This document shows positions 1 through 7,571 of a DNA stretch of 13,913 nt, piece after piece (the first letter of the stretch is position 1; every line of letters starts with the position of its first letter). The position numbers and the translations under genes were made by a program. The stretch covers positions 1-13,913 of the forward strand of contig JAEMTJ010000031.1 in assembly GCA_016462375.1 (NCBI GenBank). Reading direction: 5' to 3'. Below the pieces are notes generated by a model. That model made no database searches and was not told the origin of the DNA. It saw nothing but the letters and a program-made list of their open reading frames with translations. The DNA is from Rhodoluna sp. (GTDB lineage Bacteria > Actinomycetota > Actinomycetes > Actinomycetales > Microbacteriaceae).

Positions 1-611
1 GCGCACAGTTCTTACTTTGGGAATATGCCACTGTAATAGCAAGTTACCTGCTGGGCGTTAATCCATTTGATCAGCCTGATGTTGAATCAGCCAAGATTGC
101 AGCTCGCGGAATGCTGGAAAAGCGCGCAGCGATTGCAGAACCACTCTTTACAGATAACGGAATTGAAGTTAGAGCGCACAACTTATCTCTCTTAGAGTGC
201 ACAGACTCAATCTCAGCAATCTCTTCCTTGTTGAGCCAGCTCAAGGAAGATGGCTACGTATCTATCCAAGCGTATCTAAATCGCAATGGCCATTACGAAG
301 CAGAGAAACTAAGAAATGTTATCGCTAAGCACTCTTCCCGTCCAACCACCTTTGGTTGGGCTCCCAGGTTCTTGCACTCAACCGGTCAATATCACAAAGG
401 TGGCCCTAAACAGGGAGTGTTCCTCCAGTTAATTGCTTACTCCGACAACGATGTTCCGGTCCCTGGGCGCGATTTTAGCTTAGGTCAGTTGATTGCCTCT
501 CAAGCTCAAGGAGATGCACAGGTGCTTGCTGATCTGGGTAGACCAGTTCTGAGTCTGACCCTTGTCAGCCCTGAAGTTGATTTTGCTCGTATTCTGAAAG
601 ATCTAGCGTAA
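1..611 (+). CDS. pgi: Glucose-6-phosphate isomerase, C-terminal part (5' truncated by window)
   Basis: Pgi interconverts glucose-6-phosphate and fructose-6-phosphate in the cytosol. The reading frame is already open at base 3, and 202 residues run to TAA at 609-611, so roughly the last third or more of a normal Pgi (about 530-550 residues) is present. The ATG at 111 is internal, because the frame before it encodes recognisable Pgi sequence: a hydrophobic helix followed by NPFDQPDVESAK at about bases 60-95. This corresponds to the DQWGVELGK signature of classical Pgi and keeps the conserved lysine (codon 93-95). Further on, HSTGQYHKGGPKQGVFLQL (about 387-430) matches the conserved C-terminal Pgi block. 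The DQPDVE form of the signature is also seen in fused transaldolase-Pgi proteins, so whether a transaldolase domain lies upstream cannot be decided here. It sits 9 nt before zwf and is probably cotranscribed with it. Family assignment is firm. Confidence 0.9.
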   Translation, partial: AQFLLWEYATVIASYLLGVNPFDQPDVESAKIAARGMLEKRAAIAEPLFTDNGIEVRAHNLSLLECTDSISAISSLLSQLKEDGYVSIQAYLNRNGHYEAEKLRNVIAKHSSRPTTFGWAPRFLHSTGQYHKGGPKQGVFLQLIAYSDNDVPVPGRDFSLGQLIASQAQGDAQVLADLGRPVLSLTLVSPEVDFARILKDLA

Positions 612-614
612 GGA
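610..614 (+). promoter_or_regulatory. Ribosome binding site supporting the TTG start of zwf
   Basis: AAGGA lies 6 nt before the TTG at 621 and overlaps the last base of the pgi stop codon. No ATG or GTG occurs at a suitable place in the frame before the conserved NADP-binding motif, so this site decides the TTG start. Stop and start being this close suggests translational coupling of zwf to pgi. Confidence 0.6.
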
Positions 615-620
615 ACGTAA

Positions 621-2162
621 TTGAGTCCAGTAAAGATTAGTCCAGGCCAGAACCCTCTTAGAGATCCAGCCGACCGAAGACTAAACCGCATCGCTGGTCC
701 ATCGGGTTTGATAATTTTCGGTGTTACTGGAGATCTAAGCCGTAAAAAGTTAATGCCTGCGGTCTATGATTTGGCTAACCGCGGATTGCTGCCTCCTGGT
801 TTCTCACTGGTTGGCTTTGCTCGCCGTGATTGGGAAGACCAAGACTTTGGTCAAGTTGTTTTGGAAGCCGTTAAGGAATACGCAAGAACCCCTTGGAATG
901 AAGAGGTTTGGACACAGTTATCTAAAGGAATCCGCTTCGTTTCAGGTGAGTTCGGTGATGATGCAGCCTTCGACAAACTTCGTGAAACCATCGAGACGCT
1001 AGATAAGGAGCGTGGGACTAACGGTAATCATGCTTTCTACCTCAGTATCCCACCAAAATCTTTCCCACTGGTTACCCAGCAATTGTCTCGGTCTGGTTTA
1101 GCTGATCCAAAAGCGAATCAGTTCAGACGAGTGGTGATTGAAAAGCCATTCGGTCACGATCTGAAGTCGGCTAGAGATCTAAACGAGGTAGTGGAATCTG
1201 TATTTCCGGCTGATTCAATCTTCCGCATCGACCATTATTTGGGTAAAGAGACAGTTCAAAACATTTTGGCGCTACGATTCGCAAACCAGCTCTATGAACC
1301 GCTTTGGAACAATAACTACATAGACCACGTCCAAATAACGATGGCTGAAGATATCGGTGTTGGTGGTAGAGCTGGTTACTATGACGGCATTGGTGCAGCT
1401 CGAGATGTAATCCAAAATCACCTTCTTCAATTACTTGCACTTACTGCTATGGAAGAGCCGGTATCTTTTGATGCTGCAGATCTGCGGGCAGAAAAAGAAA
1501 AAGTGCTCTCCGCCGTTCGTATTCCAACAGACTTGGGAAAGCACACTGCACGTGGTCAATACACCGGTGGTTGGCAAGGTGGCGAAAAAGTTGAGGGCTT
1601 CCTGCAAGAAGATGGTATGAACCCTAAGTCAGTAACTGAAACATTCGCAGCCATGAGACTCGATATCAACACCAGAAGATGGGCAGGCGTGCCTTTCTAC
1701 CTGCGAGCAGGTAAGCGTCTTGGTAGAAGAGTTACTGAGATTGCAATCGTATTCAAGCGTGCACCACAGCAGATTTTCGGTGAGTCACAGACCTCAGCCC
1801 TCGGACAGAATGCATTGGTGATTAGAGTTCAGCCTGACGAAGGGGTGACCATTAGATTCGGCTCTAAGGTCCCTGGCGTTGGTATGCAGGTTCGCGATGT
1901 GACCATGGACTTTGGTTATGGACACGCTTTTACTGAAGCATCCCCTGAAGCGTACGAGCGATTAATCCTGGATGTTCTTCTCGGTGATCCTCCACTTTTC
2001 CCTCGTCATGAGGAAGTAGAACTTTCTTGGAAGATACTTGACCCAATCGAGGAGTTCTGGGCAAATTCTGGTAAGCCTGAACCATATCGGCCAGGCACTT
2101 GGGGTCCTGCCTCGGCCGACCGAATGATGGCAATTGACGGCAGAGCTTGGAGACGACCATGA
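621..2162 (+). CDS. zwf: Glucose-6-phosphate 1-dehydrogenase
   Basis: This enzyme oxidises glucose-6-phosphate to 6-phosphogluconolactone with NADP+, the committed step of the oxidative pentose phosphate pathway. The protein is 513 residues, a normal family length. The N-terminal Rossmann motif IIFGVTGDLSRKKL is at residues 31-44. EKPFGHD is at 174-180, and the signature RIDHYLGKE is at 202-210, where His205 should bind the substrate phosphate. AGYYD...IQNH follows, with His267 aligning with the catalytic base of Leuconostoc G6PD. The TTG start is supported by an AAGGA site and gives a short leader before the Rossmann fold, as in other actinobacterial Zwf. The stop codon TGA overlaps the opcA ATG (ATGA). 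Placement with opcA and pgl fixes its role. No missing residue or frameshift was seen. Confidence 0.97.
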   Translation: MSPVKISPGQNPLRDPADRRLNRIAGPSGLIIFGVTGDLSRKKLMPAVYDLANRGLLPPGFSLVGFARRDWEDQDFGQVVLEAVKEYARTPWNEEVWTQLSKGIRFVSGEFGDDAAFDKLRETIETLDKERGTNGNHAFYLSIPPKSFPLVTQQLSRSGLADPKANQFRRVVIEKPFGHDLKSARDLNEVVESVFPADSIFRIDHYLGKETVQNILALRFANQLYEPLWNNNYIDHVQITMAEDIGVGGRAGYYDGIGAARDVIQNHLLQLLALTAMEEPVSFDAADLRAEKEKVLSAVRIPTDLGKHTARGQYTGGWQGGEKVEGFLQEDGMNPKSVTETFAAMRLDINTRRWAGVPFYLRAGKRLGRRVTEIAIVFKRAPQQIFGESQTSALGQNALVIRVQPDEGVTIRFGSKVPGVGMQVRDVTMDFGYGHAFTEASPEAYERLILDVLLGDPPLFPRHEEVELSWKILDPIEEFWANSGKPEPYRPGTWGPASADRMMAIDGRAWRRP

Positions 2163-3115
2163 TTAAGGATTTACCCAACACTACTGTTTCTAAGGTTTCT
2201 AAAGAACTTGTCCAGATAAGAGAAGAAGGTGGCGCAGTAGCTCTAGGCCGTGTGCTAACTCTTTTAATTCAAACTGACTTTAAAGACTTAGAAGAAGCCA
2301 TTCTTGCCGCAAACGAAGCTTCAAGAGCGCATCCATGTCGCATCATTGTTTTAGCTAACGACGATAAAGCGAGTAAGAGGCCAAAGCTAGATGCAGAAAT
2401 ACGGGTCGGTGGAGACGCGGGCGCATCTGAAGTTATTGTTCTAAAGGCTTACGGCGAGGCCGCTAGCGACGCTGAATCCTTGGTAACCGGATTACTTCTT
2501 CCAGACGCACCTGTGGTTGCTTGGTGGCCTGGTACTGCTCCAGAGAAGCCGTCTGCTTCGGCGATCGGAAGAATTGCTCAACGCAGAATTACCGACGCAG
2601 CGGCACAAAAAGACCCGCACAGTTGGCTCTCAAACCTAGCCAAAAACTACGCGCCAGGAGATAGCGATTTTGCTTGGACAAGGCTCACTCTTTGGCGTGC
2701 TCAGCTAGCGGCAATTCTAGACCAGCCACCATATGACCCTGTTACCGGTGTCATCGTGACTGGAGCTGTGAACTCCCCTAGCACTGATTTATTAGCAGCT
2801 TGGCTGGAACTCAAATTAAAAGTTGAGGTTCAATTAGTTAGAACTGTTCGAGGTGAGGCCGTTGCTGGAATAAATGGTGTAAAACTTATCCGTAAATCAG
2901 GCGACATCGAAATTATTAGAAACATTCCAGACGTGGCGACACTTACCCAACCCGGCCAACCGACCAGAGACATCAACCTACCTAGGCGATCTCCGAGAGA
3001 CTGTCTTATTGAGGATTTGCGCAGGCTCGACAGTGATGACGCATTTGGCAAGTTGATTACTAAAGGTTTCGGAACAAACCGAAAAACTCCTAAAGTTTCT
3101 AAAAAGATAAAGTAG
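2159..3115 (+). CDS. opcA: Glucose-6-phosphate dehydrogenase assembly protein OpcA
   Basis: OpcA is needed for assembly or activation of glucose-6-phosphate dehydrogenase; it is known from cyanobacteria and actinobacteria, where it follows zwf. With the ATG at 2159 the product is 318 residues. I prefer this start to the in-frame TTG at 2147: a GGAG sits 6 nt before the ATG, and the ATG forms the classic ATGA overlap with the zwf stop. The opening MIKDLPNTTVSKVSKELVQ is the usual OpcA N-terminus. Typical blocks follow: the stretch around RVGGDAGASEVIVL, then GLLLPDAPVVAWWPG, then DFAWTRLTLWRAQLAA. The last 30 or so residues are lysine/arginine-rich and poorly conserved (ending VSKKIK). No catalytic motif is expected, since it is an accessory protein. 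It lies 2 nt before pgl, inside the same operon. Confidence 0.93.
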   Translation: MIKDLPNTTVSKVSKELVQIREEGGAVALGRVLTLLIQTDFKDLEEAILAANEASRAHPCRIIVLANDDKASKRPKLDAEIRVGGDAGASEVIVLKAYGEAASDAESLVTGLLLPDAPVVAWWPGTAPEKPSASAIGRIAQRRITDAAAQKDPHSWLSNLAKNYAPGDSDFAWTRLTLWRAQLAAILDQPPYDPVTGVIVTGAVNSPSTDLLAAWLELKLKVEVQLVRTVRGEAVAGINGVKLIRKSGDIEIIRNIPDVATLTQPGQPTRDINLPRRSPRDCLIEDLRRLDSDDAFGKLITKGFGTNRKTPKVSKKIK

Positions 3116-3117
3116 CC

Positions 3118-3858
3118 GTGGAACATTTCACTGAAATCAGACGCGCAGTTAACTCTGCAGATGTGGCTCAGCAGGCAGCGAGGGAAATCATTGAGACTCT
3201 TGTTGCAGCCTTAGCCAAGAACCGAAGCGCTAACGTGGCTCTGACGGGAGGGACGGTTGGGATCCTAACCCTGGCTACCTTGGCTGAGCAGCCAGATCTA
3301 GAGCGAGTAGACCTCGGCAGGGTGCATTTCTGGTGGGGAGACGAGCGATACGTTGACTCGGGAAGTTCAGAGCGAAACGCAGTTCAAGCCCGCCGAGCAC
3401 TATTTGAAAAAATTCCGGTGCCTGAAACAAACATTCACGAATTCCCGGCGACCGATAACTCGGTTGATTTGGTAGGAGCTAAACAAGAATTTATAGATCA
3501 GATCAGGAATCACTTTGGTCAGTCAATACCGGAATTTGATTTGGTCATACTTGGCATGGGGCCAGACGGACACATTGCTTCGTTATTTCCTGGTCAAGAA
3601 TCTCTTGCGGAAGGAAATCAAGTAGTTGCTGAGTCAGGCTCTCCTAAACTCCCCGCAGAGAGGCTAAGTCTTAGCTATTCAGTTTTTAACGCTGCTGTGA
3701 AAATCATTTTTGTGGTGTCAGGACTAGATAAATCTGATGTGTTCACCCAGGTTCACACCAATGAGCATTGTGAACTGCCTGCTGCAAAGGTCAGCGCGGT
3801 TGGGGAAACAATTTGGTTTGTAGATCAAGCTGCTGGTGCAGACTTCTGGAGTTGCTAA
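3118..3858 (+). CDS. pgl: 6-phosphogluconolactonase
   Basis: Pgl hydrolyses 6-phosphogluconolactone, the product of Zwf, to 6-phosphogluconate in the cytosol. The 246-residue length fits the NagB/DevB-type lactonase family. Motifs in order are ALTGG at residues 41-45 (phosphate-binding loop), FWWGDERYV at 71-79, and LGMGPDGHIASLFPG at 145-159, whose aspartate and histidine are typical of the family. The start is GTG, 2 nt after the opcA stop. No good Shine-Dalgarno site is visible in the A-rich sequence before it, so it probably depends on coupling to opcA translation. Its TAA stop overlaps the stop of rbpA, which comes from the opposite strand. The related fold of NagB is excluded by the PDGHIASLFPG block and the zwf-opcA context. 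Confidence 0.93.
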   Translation: MEHFTEIRRAVNSADVAQQAAREIIETLVAALAKNRSANVALTGGTVGILTLATLAEQPDLERVDLGRVHFWWGDERYVDSGSSERNAVQARRALFEKIPVPETNIHEFPATDNSVDLVGAKQEFIDQIRNHFGQSIPEFDLVILGMGPDGHIASLFPGQESLAEGNQVVAESGSPKLPAERLSLSYSVFNAAVKIIFVVSGLDKSDVFTQVHTNEHCELPAAKVSAVGETIWFVDQAAGADFWSC

Positions 3859-3869
3859 GCCTTTTTAGC
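3854..3869. terminator. Weak hairpin at the convergent pgl/rbpA ends
   Basis: GCTAA (3854-3858) and TTAGC (3865-3869) can pair around a 6-nt loop, GCCTTT, exactly where the two operons meet. The stem is only 5 bp and mostly A:T, and neither side has a proper U tract after it. It is the only structure I see that could act as a bidirectional stop here, but a real intrinsic terminator is not demonstrated. Confidence 0.2.
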
Positions 3870-4265
3870 TTTGACAGTAGCTTTCTTGGCTTCAGCCTTA
3901 GCCTCAGCTAACAAGCGCTCACGTCTTTCGCGCACTGCTGCAACCGCTTCGTCAAGCAAGGATTTCGCTTCGGCTGGAGTTCTGCGCTCTTTGACGTAAG
4001 CCAGGTGAGTCTTGTATGGCTCGTGTTTGGCTATCTGTGGAGGATTGTCTTTATCTAAACCAGAAGGTAAGCCACAGTGTGGGCAATCTAGTTCGTTAGG
4101 AAGTTCGGAAGCCTCGACGGTTGCCGCAAAGGATGGACTGAAAGAGTGGTTGTTGAAACAGTAAAAGGTTCTAGTAATTCTTGCAGCCTGGAAGCCATTG
4201 TCTTGCTCACCCATTGGACCTGCGCCAACGCGAGATCCTCTGATTGCTGCTCCGTTACCGCTCAA
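3855..4265 (-). CDS. rbpA: RNA polymerase-binding protein RbpA
   Basis: RbpA is an actinobacterial transcription factor that binds RNA polymerase and the principal sigma factor and stabilises open promoter complexes. The N-terminal IRGSRVGAGPMGE (about residues 8-20) is the conserved Streptomyces-type start. A zinc-binding core has Cys36, His40, Cys61 and Cys64 (in FYCFNNH and LDCPHCG), the ligand set known from Streptomyces RbpA and mostly lost in the Mycobacterium tuberculosis protein. KHEPYKTHLAYVKERR (80-95) is the linker that leads into the sigma-interacting helix. At 136 residues it is longer than the usual 111-125 because of a Lys/Ala/Glu-rich tail after about residue 113. The start is TTG, 3 nt after the secG stop, with no clear Shine-Dalgarno site. 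Its TAG stop overlaps the pgl stop on the other strand. Confidence 0.95.
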   Translation of the reverse strand: MSGNGAAIRGSRVGAGPMGEQDNGFQAARITRTFYCFNNHSFSPSFAATVEASELPNELDCPHCGLPSGLDKDNPPQIAKHEPYKTHLAYVKERRTPAEAKSLLDEAVAAVRERRERLLAEAKAEAKKATVKAKKA

Positions 4266-4268
4266 GAG

Positions 4269-4523
4269 TTATGCCCAAGAATAGGTTGAGGCAAGCCCCA
4301 AGATGATTATGGTTACGACCCAAACCAAGCCAAGGATTACAGTGATTCGGTTGAGGTTACGCTCTGCAACGCCTGAAGAGGACATCGTGGTGTTGATTCC
4401 GCCTCCAAACATGTCGCTCAGTCCGCCTCCGCGACCCTTGTGCAGAAGGATCAGAAGCGTGAGAAGAAGGCTGGTAACTCCAAGCAAGATTCTTAGAGCA
4501 ATAAAAATTCCGGTCATTGTCAT
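4269..4523 (-). CDS. secG: Preprotein translocase subunit SecG
   Basis: SecG is the small non-essential subunit of the SecYEG channel in the cytoplasmic membrane. The 84-residue protein has the standard two-helix layout: a first membrane segment at about residues 6-27 (rich in Leu/Ile) and a second at about 59-79. Between them is the diagnostic cytoplasmic loop HKGRGGGLSDMFGGG (28-42). Two in-frame ATGs are possible (4523 and 4517); both leave the first membrane segment intact, and no strong Shine-Dalgarno site decides between them. A 44-nt gap separates it from tpiA, and rbpA starts 3 nt after its stop, so secG-rbpA are surely cotranscribed. Their place behind tpiA is a common actinobacterial arrangement and implies no metabolic role for SecG. 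Confidence 0.95.
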   Translation of the reverse strand: MTMTGIFIALRILLGVTSLLLTLLILLHKGRGGGLSDMFGGGINTTMSSSGVAERNLNRITVILGLVWVVTIIILGLASTYSWA

Positions 4524-4567
4524 GAACTTTCGTCAGTTTCGGGGGCTATAAAACCCTACTTAGGCAA
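4524..4567 (-). other. Short tpiA-secG spacer
   Basis: These 44 nt follow the tpiA TAA and precede the secG ATG. On the minus strand a TATAGC-like box occurs, but no -35 box lies at proper distance (the nearest TTGCCT is only 11 nt away). I see no terminator hairpin with a U tract. Read-through from the glycolytic genes is the simplest reading. Confidence 0.4.
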
Positions 4568-5356
4568 TTATAAGGTTAGGTGCTTGAGAAAACGAGCGAT
4601 GCCAGAGAACTCATCCACGTCGAGACTTGCTCCCCCGACCAAAACCCCGTCAACTTCAGGGCTTCTGAGGAATCCAGCTACGTTGGCAGCCTTTACTGAA
4701 CCACCATAAAGAATCCTTGTACTAGCGGCTATTTCTGGACCAAAAGCCCCTGATATAGCCTCTCTGATCTTAAGAGCGACATCGGCTGCCTGCTCAGGGG
4801 TGGCCACTTGCCCGGTACCAATAGCCCAAACAGGCTCGTAGGCGACAATAAACTCCTCCAGCTTCGAATGACCCTCAAGCGCTGCCAATATCTGTCTAAC
4901 TGGAACGGCAGATTGGCCTTCAGCTTCCAGTTGTTCAAGGGTTTCACCGACACAGATCACAGGAACCAAACCGTGTTTGAAAGCTGCCGATACTTTGGCC
5001 TGAACCACTTCATCTGTTTCAGCATGGTAAGAACGGCGCTCGCTGTGACCTACTAGAACGTACTTGACGTCAAGCTTCTTCAGGAAAGCACCCGATATTT
5101 CACCAGTGTATGCACCGGATTCGAATTTACTCAGATCCTGAGCGCCAATCTTGAGTTCGAACTTCTCTGCATCGATAAGGGTTTGCACTGTGCGCAAATC
5201 TGTGAATGGTGGAAAGACTGCAACCTCTGTTTTTGAGTAATCGTGGCTGGCGTCCTTTAGCGTCCATGAAAGTTTCTGGACTAACGCTATGGCGTGCTGG
5301 TGATCAAGGTTCATTTTCCAGTTACCTGCAATAAATGGAACTCGCTCATTGCTCAT
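4568..5356 (-). CDS. tpiA: Triosephosphate isomerase
   Basis: TpiA interconverts dihydroxyacetone phosphate and glyceraldehyde-3-phosphate. The 262-residue protein is of normal bacterial length. Active-site residues are all present: Asn12 and Lys14 in AGNWKMN, His104 in VLVGHSERR, and Glu174 in VAYEPVWAIGTG, which also holds the flexible phosphate loop. The phosphate-binding LYGGSV is at 216-221, and GVLVGGASLD follows near residue 237. The ATG overlaps the pgk stop as ATGA. A strong GGAGG (plus-strand positions 5364-5368), 7 nt before the ATG and inside the last pgk codons, fixes the start. The gene is the third of the gap-pgk-tpiA glycolytic set. No unusual features were seen. Confidence 0.97.
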   Translation of the reverse strand: MSNERVPFIAGNWKMNLDHQHAIALVQKLSWTLKDASHDYSKTEVAVFPPFTDLRTVQTLIDAEKFELKIGAQDLSKFESGAYTGEISGAFLKKLDVKYVLVGHSERRSYHAETDEVVQAKVSAAFKHGLVPVICVGETLEQLEAEGQSAVPVRQILAALEGHSKLEEFIVAYEPVWAIGTGQVATPEQAADVALKIREAISGAFGPEIAASTRILYGGSVKAANVAGFLRSPEVDGVLVGGASLDVDEFSGIARFLKHLTL

Positions 5357-6555
5357 TTAAGAACCTCCAGACCTGGCATAACTTTACCTTCTAAGTACTC
5401 GAGACTTGCGCCACCTCCGGTGGAGATGTGTGAAAATTCTTCATCACTAAAGCCAAGAGCTCGCACAGCTGCTGCTGAGTCTCCACCGCCAACTACGGAA
5501 AGGCCATCTACTGCGGCTAAGGCTTTAGCAACAACTTGGGTACCGTTAGCAAAATTTTCAAATTCGAAAACACCCATCGGACCGTTCCAGAAAACAGTCT
5601 TAGAGCTTCCAATAACTGCAGCGAAGCGTTTTGCACTCTCTGGTCCGATGTCTAGACCAAGCCCCGAAGACCCAAATGAACTATCTTCGATTGCTTCTGC
5701 GGAAGCTACGAAGAACTCGGCGTCAGCAGCAAACTTGTTTGCAACAACAATATCTGTTGGCAATATAACTTCTACACCAAGCTCTTTAGCCTTGGCTAGG
5801 TACCCGCGAACAGTATCCAACTGATCTGCTTCAAGCAAGCTGCCGCCAACTTTGTGACCCAATGCGGCCAGAAAAGTAAATACCATGCCACCGCCAATTA
5901 GCAATGAGTCGACGTTAGGAAGTAGATGGTCGATTACGCCTAGTTTGTCGGAGACCTTAGATCCACCGAGGACTACGCTGTATGGCCGAACTGGATTGTT
6001 GGTCAGTCCTTGCAAGACATGCAGTTCTCGCTCAATAAGCAATCCAGCAAAACTAGGCAATAACTTCTCTAAATCGTAAACAGAAGCTTGCTTACGGTGA
6101 ACAACACCGAAACCGTCGCTGACCACTACATCGCCGAATTTAGCCAGTTCACTAGCGAACGCAATTCGAATCTGTTCATCCGCAGAGGTCTCTCCTGAGT
6201 TAAAACGGAGGTTCTCGAGGACCAGCACTTCACCAGCTTCAAGCTTTTCAACTTCAGCTCTAGCGCTTTCACCAATTGTGTCTGTTGCAAAGGCCACATC
6301 TTGTTTGAGTAGTTCAGCCAACCTCTTGGCTACAGGAGCTAGTGAATACTTTGGCTCAACAGCCCCATCTGGGCGGCCCAGGTGGCTAAGGATTATTACC
6401 TTGGCACCTTTAGATAGCAATTCCTTGATGGTTGGGATAGAAGCTATGATTCTTCCGTCATCAGTAATCCTTGAACCATCAAGCGGGACATTTAGGTCGC
6501 AGCGCAAAATTACACGCTGGCCAGAAATGTCAGGCAGGTCTTTGAAAGTGCGCAT
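5353..6555 (-). CDS. pgk: Phosphoglycerate kinase
   Basis: Pgk transfers phosphate from 1,3-bisphosphoglycerate to ADP in glycolysis. It is 400 residues, the normal length. The N-terminal substrate domain has RCDLNVPL (18-25), SHLGRP (57-62) and ENLRFNSGE (114-122). The hinge and nucleotide domain has GGSKVSDKLGVI (197-208), GGGMVFTFLAALG (221-233), FWNGPMGVFE (322-331), GGGDSAAA (357-364) and the glycine-rich GGGASLEYLEGK (380-391). FGVVHRKQASVYD (149-161) replaces the FGTAHRAHAS form common in other bacteria; I recall this variant from actinobacteria. The ATG is 5 nt after the gap stop with no visible Shine-Dalgarno site, which suggests coupled translation after gap. It overlaps tpiA by 4 nt. 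Confidence 0.97.
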   Translation of the reverse strand: MRTFKDLPDISGQRVILRCDLNVPLDGSRITDDGRIIASIPTIKELLSKGAKVIILSHLGRPDGAVEPKYSLAPVAKRLAELLKQDVAFATDTIGESARAEVEKLEAGEVLVLENLRFNSGETSADEQIRIAFASELAKFGDVVVSDGFGVVHRKQASVYDLEKLLPSFAGLLIERELHVLQGLTNNPVRPYSVVLGGSKVSDKLGVIDHLLPNVDSLLIGGGMVFTFLAALGHKVGGSLLEADQLDTVRGYLAKAKELGVEVILPTDIVVANKFAADAEFFVASAEAIEDSSFGSSGLGLDIGPESAKRFAAVIGSSKTVFWNGPMGVFEFENFANGTQVVAKALAAVDGLSVVGGGDSAAAVRALGFSDEEFSHISTGGGASLEYLEGKVMPGLEVLK

Positions 6556-6560
6556 AAGAT

Positions 6561-7571
6561 TTAGAGCTTGCTTGCAACAAGTTCGGTCAAATCAACCAAA
6601 CGGTTTGAATAACCCCACTCGTTGTCATACCAAGAAGATAGTTTCACTGTTGTGCCACCGATTACTCGAACCAAACCGGCATCAAAGATTGACGAGTGTG
6701 GGTCCGCAACGATGTCGCTTGAAACGATTTCGTCTTCGGTGTACTTCAAAATGCCCTTAAGTGGGCCAGATGCTGCTGCAGCCTTGTAGGCAGCTTTGAT
6801 CTGCTCAACTGTCACCTCGACCTTAGAAACCAAAGTCAGGTCAGTGATAGACCCGGTTGGGACCGGAACGCGTAGAGCAAAACCATCTAACTTACCCTTT
6901 AGTTCAGGTAGGACAAGACCCAGGGCTTTAGCCGCGCCAGTTGAGGAAGGAACAATGTTGATTGCCGCTGCTCTTGCGCGACGCAGGTCAGAGTGTGGCC
7001 CATCCTGTAGGTTCTGATCAGCGGTGTATGCGTGAACCGTTGTCATCAAACCATTTACGATTCCAAAGGTGTCGTTGAAGACTTTTGCAAGTGGTGCAAG
7101 ACAGTTTGTTGTGCAAGAGGCGTTAGAGATGATGTGGTGAGTTGCTGGGTCGTATAAATGCTCATTTACACCAATCACGAAAGTAGCGTCTTCACCAGTT
7201 GCAGGAGCAGAAATAATTACTTTCTTAGCTCCAGCTGCAATATGTTTTCTTGCATCTTCGGCGTTGGTGAACCGACCCGTTGATTCGATAACGATATCAA
7301 CACCAATATCACCCCAGCCAAGGTTGGCAGGGTCACGTTCAGCAAGAACCTTGATGACACTGCCACCAACGATGATGTTTTGGCCGTCGACGGTTATTTC
7401 CTGGTTTAGGCGGCCATTCACCGAGTCATATTTCAATAGGTGTGCAAGGCCTGCAGGGTCACTCAAGTCGTTGACTGCGACGATCTCTAGGTCAGTACCC
7501 TTAGCGAGCTCTGCTCGCAGGAAGTTACGTCCGATACGTCCAAAACCATTGATTCCAACGCGTGTTGTCAT
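6561..7571 (-). CDS. gap: Glyceraldehyde-3-phosphate dehydrogenase, type I
   Basis: This enzyme oxidises glyceraldehyde-3-phosphate with phosphate to 1,3-bisphosphoglycerate and reduces NAD. With the ATG at 7571 it has 336 residues. I chose this start over the in-frame TTG at 7592 because GGAG lies 5 nt before the ATG and MTTRVGINGFGRIGR is the normal N-terminus; the longer form adds seven residues unknown in the family. The Rossmann motif GINGFGRIGR is at 6-15, and VAVNDL (31-36) has the Asn-Asp expected for NAD preference. The catalytic cysteine is Cys153 in SNASCTTNC, and His180 in TVHAYTADQ is its partner. It leads a gap-pgk-tpiA set, 96 nt after sod, so it probably has a promoter of its own in that spacer. 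Confidence 0.97.
   Translation of the reverse strand: MTTRVGINGFGRIGRNFLRAELAKGTDLEIVAVNDLSDPAGLAHLLKYDSVNGRLNQEITVDGQNIIVGGSVIKVLAERDPANLGWGDIGVDIVIESTGRFTNAEDARKHIAAGAKKVIISAPATGEDATFVIGVNEHLYDPATHHIISNASCTTNCLAPLAKVFNDTFGIVNGLMTTVHAYTADQNLQDGPHSDLRRARAAAINIVPSSTGAAKALGLVLPELKGKLDGFALRVPVPTGSITDLTLVSKVEVTVEQIKAAYKAAAASGPLKGILKYTEDEIVSSDIVADPHSSIFDAGLVRVIGGTTVKLSSWYDNEWGYSNRLVDLTELVASKL

Noticed and set aside
2147..2158. Longer opcA start at the TTG at 2147
   Set aside because: The TTG overlaps the GGAG that serves the ATG at 2159, and the ATGA overlap with zwf is the more usual arrangement.
5294..5824. 176-codon open frame on the plus strand, opposite tpiA and pgk
   Set aside because: It lies wholly against two genes with intact active sites, its translation resembles no family I know, and it is rich in Ser/Pro/Thr as expected of a reverse-strand shadow.
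6278..6760. 160-codon open frame on the plus strand, opposite pgk and gap
   Set aside because: Same reason: antisense to two conserved enzymes, no recognisable domain, no ribosome site of note.
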